Numbered from the stretch's first letter, positions 43,580-53,835 are shown. The stretch is DNA of 64,000 nucleotides from Acidaminococcus hominis (GCF_900291475.1 NZ_OLMM01000001.1:165969-229968); one strand, 5' to 3'. Notes: a model not told the origin generated them from the letters alone. Program-made: numbers and translations.

Positions 43580-44908
43580 TCACTCCTTTACGATCTGTCC
43601 TACAGCCTCATAGGTGAAGCCCTGACTGATCCGTACTTTTACAAAATCCCCAATTTTCAGATCCCCAGCGTCTTCCACATAAATCTTCCCGTCAATATCC
43701 GGGGCTTCCGCATAAGAGCGGCCCACCGCCAGATTGGGATCTTCCTCGTCCTTGCCTTCAATTAATACTTCCAAAACCCGGCCTTCCCGGTCCTGCTGGA
43801 TCTCCTCGGAAATTTCCGCCTGGAGCGCCATCAATTCATGGTACCGGTCCTGCTTCACGTCTTCGGGAATCTGGTTTTCCATTTCCCCGGCTTCCGTTCC
43901 CTCTTCCTGGGAATAGGTGAACACCCCGGCGCACTGGAACCGTTCCTTTTTCACAAAGTCCAGCAGTTCGGCAAACTGTTCCTCTGTTTCCCCAGGGAAG
44001 CCCACGATGAACGTGGTGCGCAGGCAAATATCCGGAATCCGCCGACGCAGCTTGGCCAGCAGTTCTTCCACCTGCTCCCGGGTATCCCGGCGGCGCATAG
44101 TTTTCAGAAGGCTGTTGCTGGCGTGCTGCAGCGGCAGGTCCACATAGTTGCAGACCTTGTCGCAGGTGGCCATGGTTTCAATCAGCTCGTCCGTAAAGGA
44201 ATCGGGGTAGCAGTACAGCACCCGGATCCAGCGCAGGTCGGGAATCTCATTGAGGGCCTTCAGCAGTTCGGACAGGCGCAGCTTGTGGTACAGGTCAATG
44301 CCGTATTGGGTAGTATCCTGGGCCACCACAATCAGCTCCCGCACCCCCTGCTCCACCAAGCTCCGGGCTTCGTCCAACACTTCCTCAAAAGGACGGCTCC
44401 GGTAAGGTCCCCGGATTTTCGGAATGGCGCAGTAGGAACAACGGTTGTTGCAGCCTTCGGCAATCTTCAGATATGCAGTGTACTTGGGCGTAGCCAGTAC
44501 CCGCTTGGTCTTTTGGGTATAGACCTTGGGGGGCTTTACCAGCACAAACCGTTCCCCGGCCTGTACCCGGTCAATGACGGAACCTATCTGTTCGTAGCAT
44601 TCCGTACCGATAATGGCGTCCACTTCCGGCAGGTCCTTGAACAGGTCGTCGGCATAGCGCTGACCCAGGCAGCCCGTCACAATCAGCTTCCGGGCCGCAT
44701 CTTCCTTCTTGTATTCCGCCATTTGCAGGATTGTATTGATGGATTCCGTCTTGGCGCTCTCAATAAAACCACAGGTATTGACAATAATCACATCCGGTTG
44801 GGAAGGATCGTTGGTGATTTTCCAATTTCTTTCCTGGATCAGGCCCATCATCACTTCAGAATCTACCAGATTCTTGGGACAGCCCAGGCTGACAACTCCG
44901 ATTTCCAA
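43580..44908 (-). CDS. rimO: ribosomal protein S12 methylthiotransferase RimO
   Basis: 442 residues of the radical-SAM methylthiotransferase family. The UPF0004 domain begins VSLGCPKNLVDSEVMMG with the first cluster Cys, and CGF and CLGQRYAD supply the others. The radical-SAM motif is CNNRCSYCAIPKIRGPYRSR near residue 150 (CxxxCxxC). A TRAM domain follows (EVLIEGKDEEDPNLAVGRSYAEAPDIDG). It adds a methylthio group to an Asp of ribosomal protein S12. Confidence 0.94.
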   Translation of the reverse strand: MEIGVVSLGCPKNLVDSEVMMGLIQERNWKITNDPSQPDVIIVNTCGFIESAKTESINTILQMAEYKKEDAARKLIVTGCLGQRYADDLFKDLPEVDAIIGTECYEQIGSVIDRVQAGERFVLVKPPKVYTQKTKRVLATPKYTAYLKIAEGCNNRCSYCAIPKIRGPYRSRPFEEVLDEARSLVEQGVRELIVVAQDTTQYGIDLYHKLRLSELLKALNEIPDLRWIRVLYCYPDSFTDELIETMATCDKVCNYVDLPLQHASNSLLKTMRRRDTREQVEELLAKLRRRIPDICLRTTFIVGFPGETEEQFAELLDFVKKERFQCAGVFTYSQEEGTEAGEMENQIPEDVKQDRYHELMALQAEISEEIQQDREGRVLEVLIEGKDEEDPNLAVGRSYAEAPDIDGKIYVEDAGDLKIGDFVKVRISQGFTYEAVGQIVKE

Positions 44909-44944
44909 ACTGCTGCTCCTCTCTCTTTCTTACCGCATCAGGCC

Positions 44945-46408
44945 TTAGTTGGCCCGGAACGTCTTATTGGCAACGCCCCACTCTTTTTCACCGTAGGGAA
45001 CCACCTTGCCGTTGACCTTGATTTCCACATCCCGGATACTGCCCAGGTTCAGGGAAACTTCCTTATCCCCCTTGTAGGTACGGGTAGAGCCCGCAGGAAT
45101 GGTGGCAGCTTCTACCACTTTTCCGTCCACATGGGTCTGGGTCCAAACCGGCTTCTTATAGGTGATTTCAACCGTTACCTTATTGCCCAAGCCCAGGGTT
45201 TTCTGGGTGGGTTTGGGTTCTTCTTTCTTTTCTTCCTTTTTCGGTTCTTCCTGCTTGGCTTCCGGTGCCTTCTGGGTGGAATGGTCGGATTTAACCCCAT
45301 CCGTCAGGTTGGTGGCAGGCTGCAGGTCCGGCGTGGTTTTCCCGCCGAAAATAAAGTAGGCCATAACCATAGCAAAAATGGCCAGGCATACCCCAAAGAC
45401 CGTAGCAAAGACCTTAAAACTGAAACCAGGGCCCCGGGAAGGTTCTTCGGCTACTACGCCGCCGTCCTCCTCCGGTACGGTTTCATACAGATTTTCATCA
45501 ATAAATTCCCGGATTTTGTCCATCATCAGGTGGAACTTATCCTGGATTGCCGCCCAAACGGCTGCCGCCTTGACCTGGGCCTTGCCCAAAGCGTCCGAGG
45601 CAGAGCTAGGATCACTGGGGCTGCTGACCGCTGCTTCTTCGCTGGCAGTACCGGCGGTGGCGTCTATAGCTGCTGCTTCAGCGACTTTTGTGCCTGCTGC
45701 ACCAGCTTCAGTACTGGCAGCAGCGCCTGCTGCGGTACCCATTGCCGCACCTGCCAGGGCAGTAGTACCCGCAGCCGTTTCCTTCTGCTGGTCAGCCTCA
45801 GCCTCCGGTTTTGCTTCAGCAGGCTCCTCCGCCGCAGCAGGTTCTGCCGCCTTTTTGGCAGCTTCTTCCTGGGCAGCGGCTTCCTTGTCCGCCTTAATGG
45901 CTTCTTCCAGCTCTACCGCTGCAATAGCCCCCAGGCCAGCACCGGCTTCCGCCGGCTTAGCGGTTTTTACGTCCGTTTCCGGACTAGTTTCCTCTGCCGG
46001 GTTTTCCACCGCCGGAGCGGCAGCCGTTTCCTTTGCGGGTTCAGCCGCCTTCACAGGCTGATTTTTCCGCAGGGGGAACATATCCCGGGAAATCACAATG
46101 GTATCGGAAGAACGGGGCAGCTCCGGCTTGACCGGAATCTCCACCTTTTCTTCCTCCCCCATCACCAGTTTGGGATCCAGCCCCAGCCGGTAGGCCTCTA
46201 CAATCCGGTTGCCATCCAGGCCCAGATAATTCCCATAGTTGCGCAAAAAGCCGCGGATAAATACATCTCCGGGAATCTTGTTGAATTCCCCTTCTTCCAA
46301 AGCGGACAAATAGGGTTCCCGGATGCCGGTATGTTCGGCAATATCCTCCAAGGAGAGTTTTTTCTCTTCTCTTTTTTGCCTTAAGTAGGCTCCAATTTTG
46401 CTTTTCAT
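44945..46408 (-). CDS. rodZ: RodZ-like cytoskeletal helix-turn-helix membrane protein
   Basis: 487 residues. An N-terminal HTH_25 domain (IGAYLRQKREEKKLSLEDIA, residues 4-66) is followed by a long Ala/Glu/Lys-rich linker (about 120-300), a membrane segment near 329-352 (FATVFGVCLAIFAMVMAYF) and a periplasmic C-terminal beta domain starting near residue 400. RodZ links MreB filaments to the membrane in cell-shape control. The low-complexity linker is longer than in most relatives. The start codon overlaps the ftsK stop (ATGA), so the two are coupled. Confidence 0.85.
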   Translation of the reverse strand: MKSKIGAYLRQKREEKKLSLEDIAEHTGIREPYLSALEEGEFNKIPGDVFIRGFLRNYGNYLGLDGNRIVEAYRLGLDPKLVMGEEEKVEIPVKPELPRSSDTIVISRDMFPLRKNQPVKAAEPAKETAAAPAVENPAEETSPETDVKTAKPAEAGAGLGAIAAVELEEAIKADKEAAAQEEAAKKAAEPAAAEEPAEAKPEAEADQQKETAAGTTALAGAAMGTAAGAAASTEAGAAGTKVAEAAAIDATAGTASEEAAVSSPSDPSSASDALGKAQVKAAAVWAAIQDKFHLMMDKIREFIDENLYETVPEEDGGVVAEEPSRGPGFSFKVFATVFGVCLAIFAMVMAYFIFGGKTTPDLQPATNLTDGVKSDHSTQKAPEAKQEEPKKEEKKEEPKPTQKTLGLGNKVTVEITYKKPVWTQTHVDGKVVEAATIPAGSTRTYKGDKEVSLNLGSIRDVEIKVNGKVVPYGEKEWGVANKTFRAN

Positions 46409-48735
46409 AATAGGTTGGCCTCTTTCTTAGACGTTTTGGTAAAGAATCTTTCTTCGATTGCCGTCGGACTCATAATGAGCGCTCTCGGCTTGCTGCCATC
46501 CGCCGGACCAACAATGCCCTTTTCTTCCATGGCATCTACCAGCCGTGCCGCCCGGGTATACCCGATGCGGAACTTCCGCTGGAGCATGGAGGACGAAGCC
46601 TGATGGGTGGACATAACCAGCCGCACAGCATCTTCAAACAGTTCATCTTCAGCATCTTCATCACCGGAATTACCGGCGTTCTTTTTATCTCCAGCCAATT
46701 CCTGGGTAGTTACTTCCTGCGCAAAGGCAGGCGGAATGGCTTGGGCTTTGATAAAGTCGACGATGCGGTTCAGCTCATCATCCGTAATAAAGGCTCCCTG
46801 TACCCGGAGAGGCTTGTTGGCCCCTGTAGGGAAGAACAGCATATCCCCCCGGCCCAGCAGCTTTTCAGCCCCGCTGGCGTCCAGGATGGTACGGCTGTCG
46901 ATTTGGGAGGAAACCGCAAAGGCAATCCGGGAAGGAATATTGGCCTTGATGGTACCGGTCAGCACGTCCACGGAAGGTCTCTGGGTGGCCAGGATCAGAT
47001 GGATGCCTGCCGCCCGGGCCTTTTGGGCCAGACGCAAAATGGCATCTTCCACATCCACCGCTGCCACCATCATCAGATCGGACAACTCGTCAATGATAAT
47101 TACAATAAAAGGAAGCTTCTCCCCAGGTTCTGCAATGGCATTGTAGTCATCGATTTTCCGGACCTGGGTTTTGGCAAACAGACTGTAGCGCCGTTCCATT
47201 TCCACCACCGCCCAGTGCAGGGCAGAAGCGGCCTGCTTAGGACCGGTCACCACAGGGGTAAGCAAATGGGGAATCCCGTTGTAGTTGGTCAGTTCCACTA
47301 CCTTGGGATCCACCAGGATCAGTTTAACTTCTTCGGGCTTGCACCGATACAGCAGCCCGGCAATAATGGTGTTGATGCAGACGGATTTACCAGAACCCGT
47401 AGAGCCTGCAATCAGCAGGTGGGGCATACGGCTCAGGTCCGCCACCACCACGTGGCCGGAAATATCCTTACCCAGTCCAATGCACAGCTTACCCTTGGCG
47501 TTTTTCACCTCGGGACAGTCCACAATGGACCGGAAGGTTACCGGTTCCACCGTCTGGGAGGGGACTTCAATACCGATAGCGGCCTTCCCGGGAATGGGTT
47601 CAATCCGGATGCTGGACACAGCCAGCTTCAGGGCAATATCGTCCGCCAGGTTCTGAATCTTGGTGACCTTCACCCCGGGGGCCGGTTCCAGTTCATACCG
47701 GGTGACCGAAGGTCCCTTGGTCACGTTCACCAGGGCGGCATTCACCCCAAAGTCGTGGAGCGTCTGCTCAATGGTCCCACCCTGGGTCTCGATTTCCTGC
47801 TGGAAATTCCGCTTGTTCACGGGCTTTTCCTTGTTCAGCAAATCCAGGGGCGGGAAGGTGTAGTTGCTTTCTTCCCCGCTGTCCCCGTCCTTTTCCGGCA
47901 CCGTAAACTCGCCGGAGTCTTCCGGTTCGCCGCCAAAGGGTTCAGAAGCCTGCGCAAAAGCCGGTTCCGGCAAAGGGGACGCAGCCACCTGCTCCCTCTG
48001 GAACTTCAGGAGAGGACCGCTGCTGGCCTTTTTCAGCCGTTCAGCAAAGGTCAGTTTGGGCTCCTCCGCAGGTTTTTCTTCCTGGCGTCCCGGGAACAGA
48101 GGCAGTTCTTTCCCGTCCTCTTCCTGGTTATAGAAAGAAGAATGCTTGTTTTCCCGGCGCCGTTCCCGCATTTCCTCCCATTTCTGGGCGGCAGTTTCGG
48201 CTCCTTCGGCAGCCATGGTGCCCGCCGTTTTTAGCGGCTTGCTCAGGGAGAACTTCCCGGTGAGGACCAAAGCCGTCAGGGCACTGGCACTCAAGAGAAT
48301 CACCGTACCCACCCGGCCCAATATTTTCGTAAAAACAAACACGATGGCGCCTCCCAAGAGGCCGCCACCGGTCATAAGATACTCAGGAATCAGTTCCGAG
48401 CCCTCCGGTGTGTGGTACACATGCCATAGGGATAGGATAGAAATAAGAAACAGCAGAAGGGTGAAGAATTTCCGGGAAAACCGCAGGTGTTCATGGTTGA
48501 TGATAAACGCCAGGCCCATAACACCCACATACAGGGGGAAAAGGAAGCTGCCCACACCCAGGGCATATACCAGGACCTTCAGCAGATAAGCCCCCAGGCT
48601 GCCGATATTCAGACCTGCCAGCCCCGCCGCCAAAAAGACGGCAAAGGCTGCCAGCAGAATCCCCAGCACTTCCCGATTGATGGTAAAATCAAATTTCGTT
48701 TGTTTTTTTCTCCCGTGTTTTCCTTTATTCTCCAC
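46405..48735 (-). CDS. ftsK: DNA translocase FtsK/SpoIIIE
   Basis: 776 residues. Four membrane segments lie within the first 165 residues, followed by a basic/acidic linker. The motor domain has Walker A GSTGSGKSVCIN near residue 442, Walker B IIIIDELSDLMM near residue 545 and LATQRPSVDVLTG. The C-terminal gamma winged helix (SSSMLQRKFRIGYTRAARLVDAME) reads KOPS/SRS-like DNA polarity. It pumps chromosome termini through the division septum. Confidence 0.94.
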   Translation of the reverse strand: MENKGKHGRKKQTKFDFTINREVLGILLAAFAVFLAAGLAGLNIGSLGAYLLKVLVYALGVGSFLFPLYVGVMGLAFIINHEHLRFSRKFFTLLLFLISILSLWHVYHTPEGSELIPEYLMTGGGLLGGAIVFVFTKILGRVGTVILLSASALTALVLTGKFSLSKPLKTAGTMAAEGAETAAQKWEEMRERRRENKHSSFYNQEEDGKELPLFPGRQEEKPAEEPKLTFAERLKKASSGPLLKFQREQVAASPLPEPAFAQASEPFGGEPEDSGEFTVPEKDGDSGEESNYTFPPLDLLNKEKPVNKRNFQQEIETQGGTIEQTLHDFGVNAALVNVTKGPSVTRYELEPAPGVKVTKIQNLADDIALKLAVSSIRIEPIPGKAAIGIEVPSQTVEPVTFRSIVDCPEVKNAKGKLCIGLGKDISGHVVVADLSRMPHLLIAGSTGSGKSVCINTIIAGLLYRCKPEEVKLILVDPKVVELTNYNGIPHLLTPVVTGPKQAASALHWAVVEMERRYSLFAKTQVRKIDDYNAIAEPGEKLPFIVIIIDELSDLMMVAAVDVEDAILRLAQKARAAGIHLILATQRPSVDVLTGTIKANIPSRIAFAVSSQIDSRTILDASGAEKLLGRGDMLFFPTGANKPLRVQGAFITDDELNRIVDFIKAQAIPPAFAQEVTTQELAGDKKNAGNSGDEDAEDELFEDAVRLVMSTHQASSSMLQRKFRIGYTRAARLVDAMEEKGIVGPADGSKPRALIMSPTAIEERFFTKTSKKEANLL

Positions 48736-48776
48736 GCTTCTACCTTCCTGAAGATTTGTTTTGAATTAGTTAAGAC

Positions 48777-50444
48777 TTAGATTTCCATAATCAAAGGCAG
48801 GATCATCGGACGTCTTCTGGTCTTTTCGAACAGATACTTGCCCAAGGAATCCCGTACCGCCGATTTCAGGGCGGACCATTCGGTGATGTTGTTTTCCCGG
48901 CACTTGTCCAGGGTACTCAGCACTCTGTCCCGTGCGCCTTCCATCAGTTCCTCAGATTCCCGTACATACACAAAGCCTCTGGAAACAATATCCGGGCCGG
49001 CAGCAATCCGGTAGTTGCTGTGGTCAATGGTAACCACCACAATCAGGATGCCGTCCTGGGACAGCTGGCGGCGGTCACGGAGAACCACGTTGCCTACGTC
49101 ACCTACACCCAGACCATCAATCAATACCTTGCCGGCAGTTACCTTCCCGCTGATTCCGATGGAATTGGGGGTTACGTCAACTACGGAGCCGTTTTCGGCA
49201 ATGACGATGTTTTCCTTAGGCATACCCAGCTGCATGGCCAGTTTCTTATGCTTTACCAGATGGCGGTATTCGCCATGGACGGGCATAAAGAACTTGGGCC
49301 GGATCAGCCGGTGCATCAATTTGATTTCTTCCTGGCTGGCGTGGCCGGACACGTGAATGCCCTGCTCCTTGCCATAAACCACCTCAGCACCCTGTTTGTA
49401 CAGGTTGTCGATGGTCCGGGCTACGCCCTTTTCGTTGCCGGGAATAGGCGTTGCGGAAATGATGACCGTATCCCCCGGCATAATGGAGACTTTCCGGTGG
49501 TCGCTGTTGCTCATCCGGGTCAGGGCACTCATCGGTTCACCCTGACTGCCCGTGGTGATAATAGCAATCTGACGGGGAGCGTAGTTTTTCGCTTCGTCAA
49601 TGTCGATCAGCACGCCGGCCGGTACGTTTAGATATCCCATTTCAATGGAGATATTCACTACGTTGACCATGCTGCGGCCGATTACAGCGACTTTCCGGCG
49701 GGTCATGACAGCTGCGTCAACGACCTGCTGGATCCGGTGTACGTTGGAAGAGAAGGTGGCAACAATGACCCGGTTCTTGGCCAGTCTGAACTGTTCATCC
49801 AGGGTCTTGCCCACGCTTTTTTCGCTGGGCGTATAGCCCGTGCGTTCAATATTGGTGGAATCGGACAGCAGCAGCAGTACGCCCTTATTGCCGATTTCCG
49901 CCAGTTTTGCATAGTCAGCCACCTGACCGTCCACAGGGGTCTGGTCGAACTTGTAGTCGCCAGTGTGAACAATCACGCCGATAGGCGTATGAATGGCCAG
50001 ACATACGGCATCAGGAATACTGTGGTTTACCCGGATGAATTCCACCCGGAAGGCGCCGGCCCGTACGGAGTTGCCCGGCTTTACCACCTTGCATTTGCTG
50101 TCGCTGACACCATTTTCCTTCAGACGGCCGGCCAGGATTCCCAGGGTCAGGGGAGTTCCGTAGACGGGCACGCTGAAGTCCTTCATAATATACGGCAGAG
50201 CGCCGATGTGATCTTCGTGACCGTGGGTCAGGAAAATGGCCTTGAACTTGTCCTTGTTTTCCTGCAGGTAAGTGGTATCGGGAATTACCAGATCAATGCC
50301 CAGCATATCGTCATCGGGGAATGCCAAACCAGCATCCACCAAAATCATATCATTGCCGTACTGAAATGCGGTCATATTCTTGCCAATCTCTCCCAGACCG
50401 CCCAAGGGGATAATGCTTAACTTCTTTTGTTGTCCTTTATTCAA
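48777..50444 (-). CDS. rnj: ribonuclease J
   Basis: 555 residues. The start is a TTG at 50444, seven bases behind AAGGAGGTG. The metallo-beta-lactamase motif LTHGHEDHIGALPYIM near residue 73 (HxHxDH), the zinc ligands HTGDYKFD and the beta-CASP motifs (FSSNVHRIQQ, SGHASQEE, MPVHGEYRHL) are present. RNase J has 5'-3' exo- and endoribonuclease activity in mRNA decay and rRNA processing. It is the first gene of the eight-gene operon, with a promoter at 50602-50630. Confidence 0.93.
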   Translation of the reverse strand: MNKGQQKKLSIIPLGGLGEIGKNMTAFQYGNDMILVDAGLAFPDDDMLGIDLVIPDTTYLQENKDKFKAIFLTHGHEDHIGALPYIMKDFSVPVYGTPLTLGILAGRLKENGVSDSKCKVVKPGNSVRAGAFRVEFIRVNHSIPDAVCLAIHTPIGVIVHTGDYKFDQTPVDGQVADYAKLAEIGNKGVLLLLSDSTNIERTGYTPSEKSVGKTLDEQFRLAKNRVIVATFSSNVHRIQQVVDAAVMTRRKVAVIGRSMVNVVNISIEMGYLNVPAGVLIDIDEAKNYAPRQIAIITTGSQGEPMSALTRMSNSDHRKVSIMPGDTVIISATPIPGNEKGVARTIDNLYKQGAEVVYGKEQGIHVSGHASQEEIKLMHRLIRPKFFMPVHGEYRHLVKHKKLAMQLGMPKENIVIAENGSVVDVTPNSIGISGKVTAGKVLIDGLGVGDVGNVVLRDRRQLSQDGILIVVVTIDHSNYRIAAGPDIVSRGFVYVRESEELMEGARDRVLSTLDKCRENNITEWSALKSAVRDSLGKYLFEKTRRRPMILPLIMEI

Positions 50445-50601
50445 AAAGACACCTCCTTATTTATTTTACATATAGAAATACTGGAGTATATTTTCGTCCA
50501 TACTCCAACAAACGAAACTATTTGATTCTCTTCCCGTATTCCCTACGATTCCGAACATTTGGCCCTTTTTCGAAACCGATAGGTCTAGTCTCTTGTTGTT
50601 C

Positions 50602-50630
50602 ATTATACAGTGTTGGAGCCCGTTTTGCAA
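50602..50630 (-). promoter_or_regulatory. promoter of the rnj operon
   Basis: On the minus strand, TTGCAA (50630-50625) and TATAAT (50607-50602) are separated by 17 bases. The leader to the TTG start is about 155 bases. Confidence 0.65.
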
Positions 50631-50652
50631 ATTACTTTTCCTGAACGTTGGA

Positions 50653-51624
50653 TTATTGTTTGGCTTCGGTTTCCGTCAGGAACTGCTCTGCTCCCGGTGT
50701 CAGGGGAATTTCCGTATTCTGTAAAATATTTTCTAGGGACCGTTCCGGCAGATACGGGAACTGCTGGCGCAGCTCATTCCAGTGGTCGTACAGGGTTTCC
50801 GCCAATTTGTGGGCGTTTTCCTTGCTGGTACCATCGGTGGTCACCAAAAGGCATTCCACCGCCACCGTAGGACAGGCTTCTGTCTGGTTAGCGTACGTTC
50901 CCGCAGGAATCACCAGTTCCTGATAAAAATCGTACTTCCGCAACAATTCTTCTGCGGCCTGGCCCGCTATCGGTACAAATACCAGCCGCCGCTGCCGGGA
51001 CAATTCCTGAAGGGCCGGCGTAGGCAGCACCGACGTAACAAACGCCGCATCTACCGTGCCTTCCTTCAGCGCCCGCAGGGTATCCGCTACAGATAGATAT
51101 TGGATATTCAGGTCATCATAGGTAATGCCTGCAGCAGCCAGTACCTGTTGGGCGTTGCTTTCCATGCCGGAGCCAGCTGCTCCTACGGACACCGTTTTCC
51201 CCTTCAGGTCGGACAGTTTGCGGATTCCCGTCACATCGTAGGTGATAATCTGCACCGGCTCCACAAACAGGGTGCCGATGGCCTGGAGATTGCTCATTTT
51301 CCGGTTCTGGTAGGATTCCGTCCCGGTATGGGCCCCGTAGGCCGCATCACCCTGCACCAGGGCCAGCTCTGCCCGTTTCTGCCGCAGCAGCTCAATATTG
51401 GCTGCAGAACCATTGGTTTCTACAGTCTTAACGGCAGCGCCCTTCATGTTCTGGTTCAGCAGGGGCGTCAAAACATCCCCCAGCCCCGCATAGGCACCGC
51501 CGCTTTGGCCGGTGGCCAGACGCATGGTCTTGTTCTGCATTTTATCCCTGCTCTGGCTGCTGCCGGCACAGCCGCCTAAAAGCAGCAGGCACAGCAAGAG
51601 ACAAAATACGCTAAACTTTTTCAT
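50653..51624 (-). CDS. TAXI-type TRAP transporter solute-binding lipoprotein
   Basis: 323 residues from the ATG at 51624 (GGAGG nine bases upstream); the longer frame to 51654 has no binding site. MKKFSVFCLLLCLLLLGGC is a lipoprotein signal peptide with the lipid-modified Cys near residue 19. The TAXI fold is shown by RLATGQSGGAYAGLGDVL near residue 38, ELALVQGDAAYGAHTG and LKGKTVSVGAAGSGMESNA. TAXI proteins deliver substrates such as glutamate to TRAP permeases, but no TRAP membrane subunit gene is nearby. Confidence 0.85.
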   Translation of the reverse strand: MKKFSVFCLLLCLLLLGGCAGSSQSRDKMQNKTMRLATGQSGGAYAGLGDVLTPLLNQNMKGAAVKTVETNGSAANIELLRQKRAELALVQGDAAYGAHTGTESYQNRKMSNLQAIGTLFVEPVQIITYDVTGIRKLSDLKGKTVSVGAAGSGMESNAQQVLAAAGITYDDLNIQYLSVADTLRALKEGTVDAAFVTSVLPTPALQELSRQRRLVFVPIAGQAAEELLRKYDFYQELVIPAGTYANQTEACPTVAVECLLVTTDGTSKENAHKLAETLYDHWNELRQQFPYLPERSLENILQNTEIPLTPGAEQFLTETEAKQ

Positions 51625-51665
51625 GGGTCCAAACCTCCGGATTCCTTCATTCAATTAGTAGCTGA

Positions 51666-52595
51666 TTATTTGCCGTACTGGCGTTGAAAATAGGCCATGG
51701 TTTTGGCCAGGCCCTGTTCAAGAGGGGTAAACTCCGTCATGTTGAGTTTTTCTACAATGGCCTGGTGGGACAATACGGAAGCATAAATATCTCCCGGCCG
51801 TACGGGTCCGTAGTTTACCTGGAGCTTCTTGCCGGTAACCTTTTCCAGGGCTGCAATCAACTGGTTCAGGCTGACCTCCTGGTTGGTGGAAACGTTAAAG
51901 GTACCAGAGCCTTCATAGCCCACTCCCAGTACAATGGCCCGGGCAATATCCCCGGCGTACACAAAGTCCCGGGTCTGGTTCCCGTCCCCAAAAATGGAAA
52001 CCGCTTCCTGTTTGGCAATCTTTTGGGCGAAGATGCTGATGACGCCGCCTTCGCCAGTTTCACCCTGCCGCTCCCCGTATACATTGGCAAAGCGGAAGAT
52101 GATGCCTTTGAGGCCAAAAGCCTTTTCGTACAGCCGGATGTACTGCTCCCCAGCCGCCTTGGTGAGCCCATAGAAGGACGTGGGAGCCGGAGCTTCCGTT
52201 TCCTTCAGGGGCAGGTTCTGGTTATCCCCGTAAATGGCTGCGCTGGAGGAGAAAATAATCTTCTTCACGCCGCTTTTCCGGCAGCCTTCCAAAAGATGCA
52301 CCATCCCGGAAATATTAATGGCTTCGTCCAGATCCGGATGGGCCATGGAAAAGGGCACCATGGTCTGGGCCGCCAGATGGATTACCACATCAAACTGCTG
52401 TTTCTGGAGAAAGGCTTCAAGTTCTGGGCTGCGGATGTCCAGGACTTCCAAGGGCACGGCAGCGGGAACGTTTTCCTTTTTACCAGTGGACAGATTGTCC
52501 AGCACGCATACCTTTTCATACCCCTGCTTCAGCAGCAAGGCAACCACATGGGAGCCAATAAACCCTGCTCCGCCAGTAACCAGAATATTTGTCAT
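51666..52595 (-). CDS. NAD-dependent sugar epimerase (GalE-like)
   Basis: 309 residues of an extended short-chain dehydrogenase. ILVTGGAGFIGSHVVALLL at residues 4-22 binds NAD, SSSAAIYGD near residue 115 holds the catalytic Ser region, and YGLTKAAGEQ near residue 140 the Tyr-x-x-x-Lys pair. ETGEGGVISIFAQKI and GDGNQTRDFVYAGDIARA match UDP-glucose/UDP-GlcNAc 4-epimerases. It probably makes a nucleotide sugar for the envelope. It overlaps the flippase-like gene by four bases. Confidence 0.85.
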   Translation of the reverse strand: MTNILVTGGAGFIGSHVVALLLKQGYEKVCVLDNLSTGKKENVPAAVPLEVLDIRSPELEAFLQKQQFDVVIHLAAQTMVPFSMAHPDLDEAINISGMVHLLEGCRKSGVKKIIFSSSAAIYGDNQNLPLKETEAPAPTSFYGLTKAAGEQYIRLYEKAFGLKGIIFRFANVYGERQGETGEGGVISIFAQKIAKQEAVSIFGDGNQTRDFVYAGDIARAIVLGVGYEGSGTFNVSTNQEVSLNQLIAALEKVTGKKLQVNYGPVRPGDIYASVLSHQAIVEKLNMTEFTPLEQGLAKTMAYFQRQYGK

Positions 52596-53596
52596 GAATC
52601 CAGGTTCCTCCTATTGCGAATTTGCGTCAAAATATCCACGCCGAAGTAACGGATGGTGAGCACAGCCCCAATGCTGAAGGGAATGTATTCACAGAAGAAA
52701 CGCCACAGTACGGCCAGCACCCCGGAGACGCCCGGAGGCAAAATGGGATTAAACAGTACCAAAAAGCCGCCTTCTGCCACGCCGGAACCCCCAGGAGTAG
52801 GCGTAAAGTACAGAATCAGGTTGATCAGGCACATCCGGCCCATAATTACGGACAGAGGAATGTGAATGCCAAAGGCCCGGATGAACACCGGTACTACGGA
52901 ATAAATGAACAGCAAACTCAGACCAGACTCAATAAAGGCCCGGAAAACCTGGAGCGGATGCTGCTGCATCATGAAAATAGCCTGTTGGAAATCCCGGTAG
53001 CCCAGGAAAATTGCTTCCTGCACCCGGGTTGAAAACCGTTTGGAGAAACGCACCAGCCAGTGCTCAATCTTGCCCGTTACCACCAGATGCCACAAAAGCC
53101 CAGGAGTCAGGATAAAGAACGCACAGACCAGGGCAATTACACTGTTGGGCATCCAGCCAACCAGTTCCGGGTCCAAATAAAACACAATAGGGACCATCAG
53201 AAACAGGAACAAAATGGACATTACCGTACGCACAATGATAATCAGCGTGGACTTGGCCACGGGAACCCCAGCCCGTTTCATAAACAGCAGCATGGCAATC
53301 CCGCCGCCCCCCTGGCCAGGAGTCAACAGGGCCAGGAAATAGTTGGCGAATACAGCATTGTACACATGGGTATAATCCATTTTCTCGCCCGAAATCTTGG
53401 TCAGCGTAATCAGCCGGCTGGCATCGAAGAACAGGCCGATGGACAGGACCAACAAAGCAAGAATGGCATAATAAAATTTAAAGGTGGAAAGATACCGCAG
53501 CGCCGAAACATCAAAAGTAAAGTAGATAACCCCAGCCGAAACCAGGACCACTACCACAAACAGAATGCACAGCACGCGAAAAACAGTTTTATTCAT
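52592..53596 (-). CDS. UPF0104 / lysylphosphatidylglycerol synthase-type membrane protein
   Basis: 334 residues from the ATG at 53596 (a weak GCAGG lies upstream; 53614 is an alternative). About eight membrane segments. LLTPGQGGGGIAMLLFMKRAG near residue 78 and FTPTPGGSGVAEGGFLVLF near residue 265 are the family signatures. Such proteins flip or modify lipid-linked molecules; no catalytic LPG-synthase domain is attached. Its coupling to a sugar epimerase suggests glycolipid work in the envelope. Confidence 0.8.
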   Translation of the reverse strand: MNKTVFRVLCILFVVVVLVSAGVIYFTFDVSALRYLSTFKFYYAILALLVLSIGLFFDASRLITLTKISGEKMDYTHVYNAVFANYFLALLTPGQGGGGIAMLLFMKRAGVPVAKSTLIIIVRTVMSILFLFLMVPIVFYLDPELVGWMPNSVIALVCAFFILTPGLLWHLVVTGKIEHWLVRFSKRFSTRVQEAIFLGYRDFQQAIFMMQQHPLQVFRAFIESGLSLLFIYSVVPVFIRAFGIHIPLSVIMGRMCLINLILYFTPTPGGSGVAEGGFLVLFNPILPPGVSGVLAVLWRFFCEYIPFSIGAVLTIRYFGVDILTQIRNRRNLDS

Positions 53597-53835
53597 TGTA
53601 CGAAAACCTGCCATTATCTGTATTTAGGGGAAATCCCCTATTTTTGTCATGTTCATTGATTCATCTCTTTATTATACCATAGCTATAGCAGCCAAATGAG
53701 AAACAATCGTAAATTTGTTGTCACAACGGAAAATATTTCTATATTTCCGGCAAATATCAAAAGGACGCCCAGCTGTTTGCACACACTTGGCCTCTTTTCT
53801 CTTCTCGTTTGCAGGGCATCAAACCTTCCCCACGT

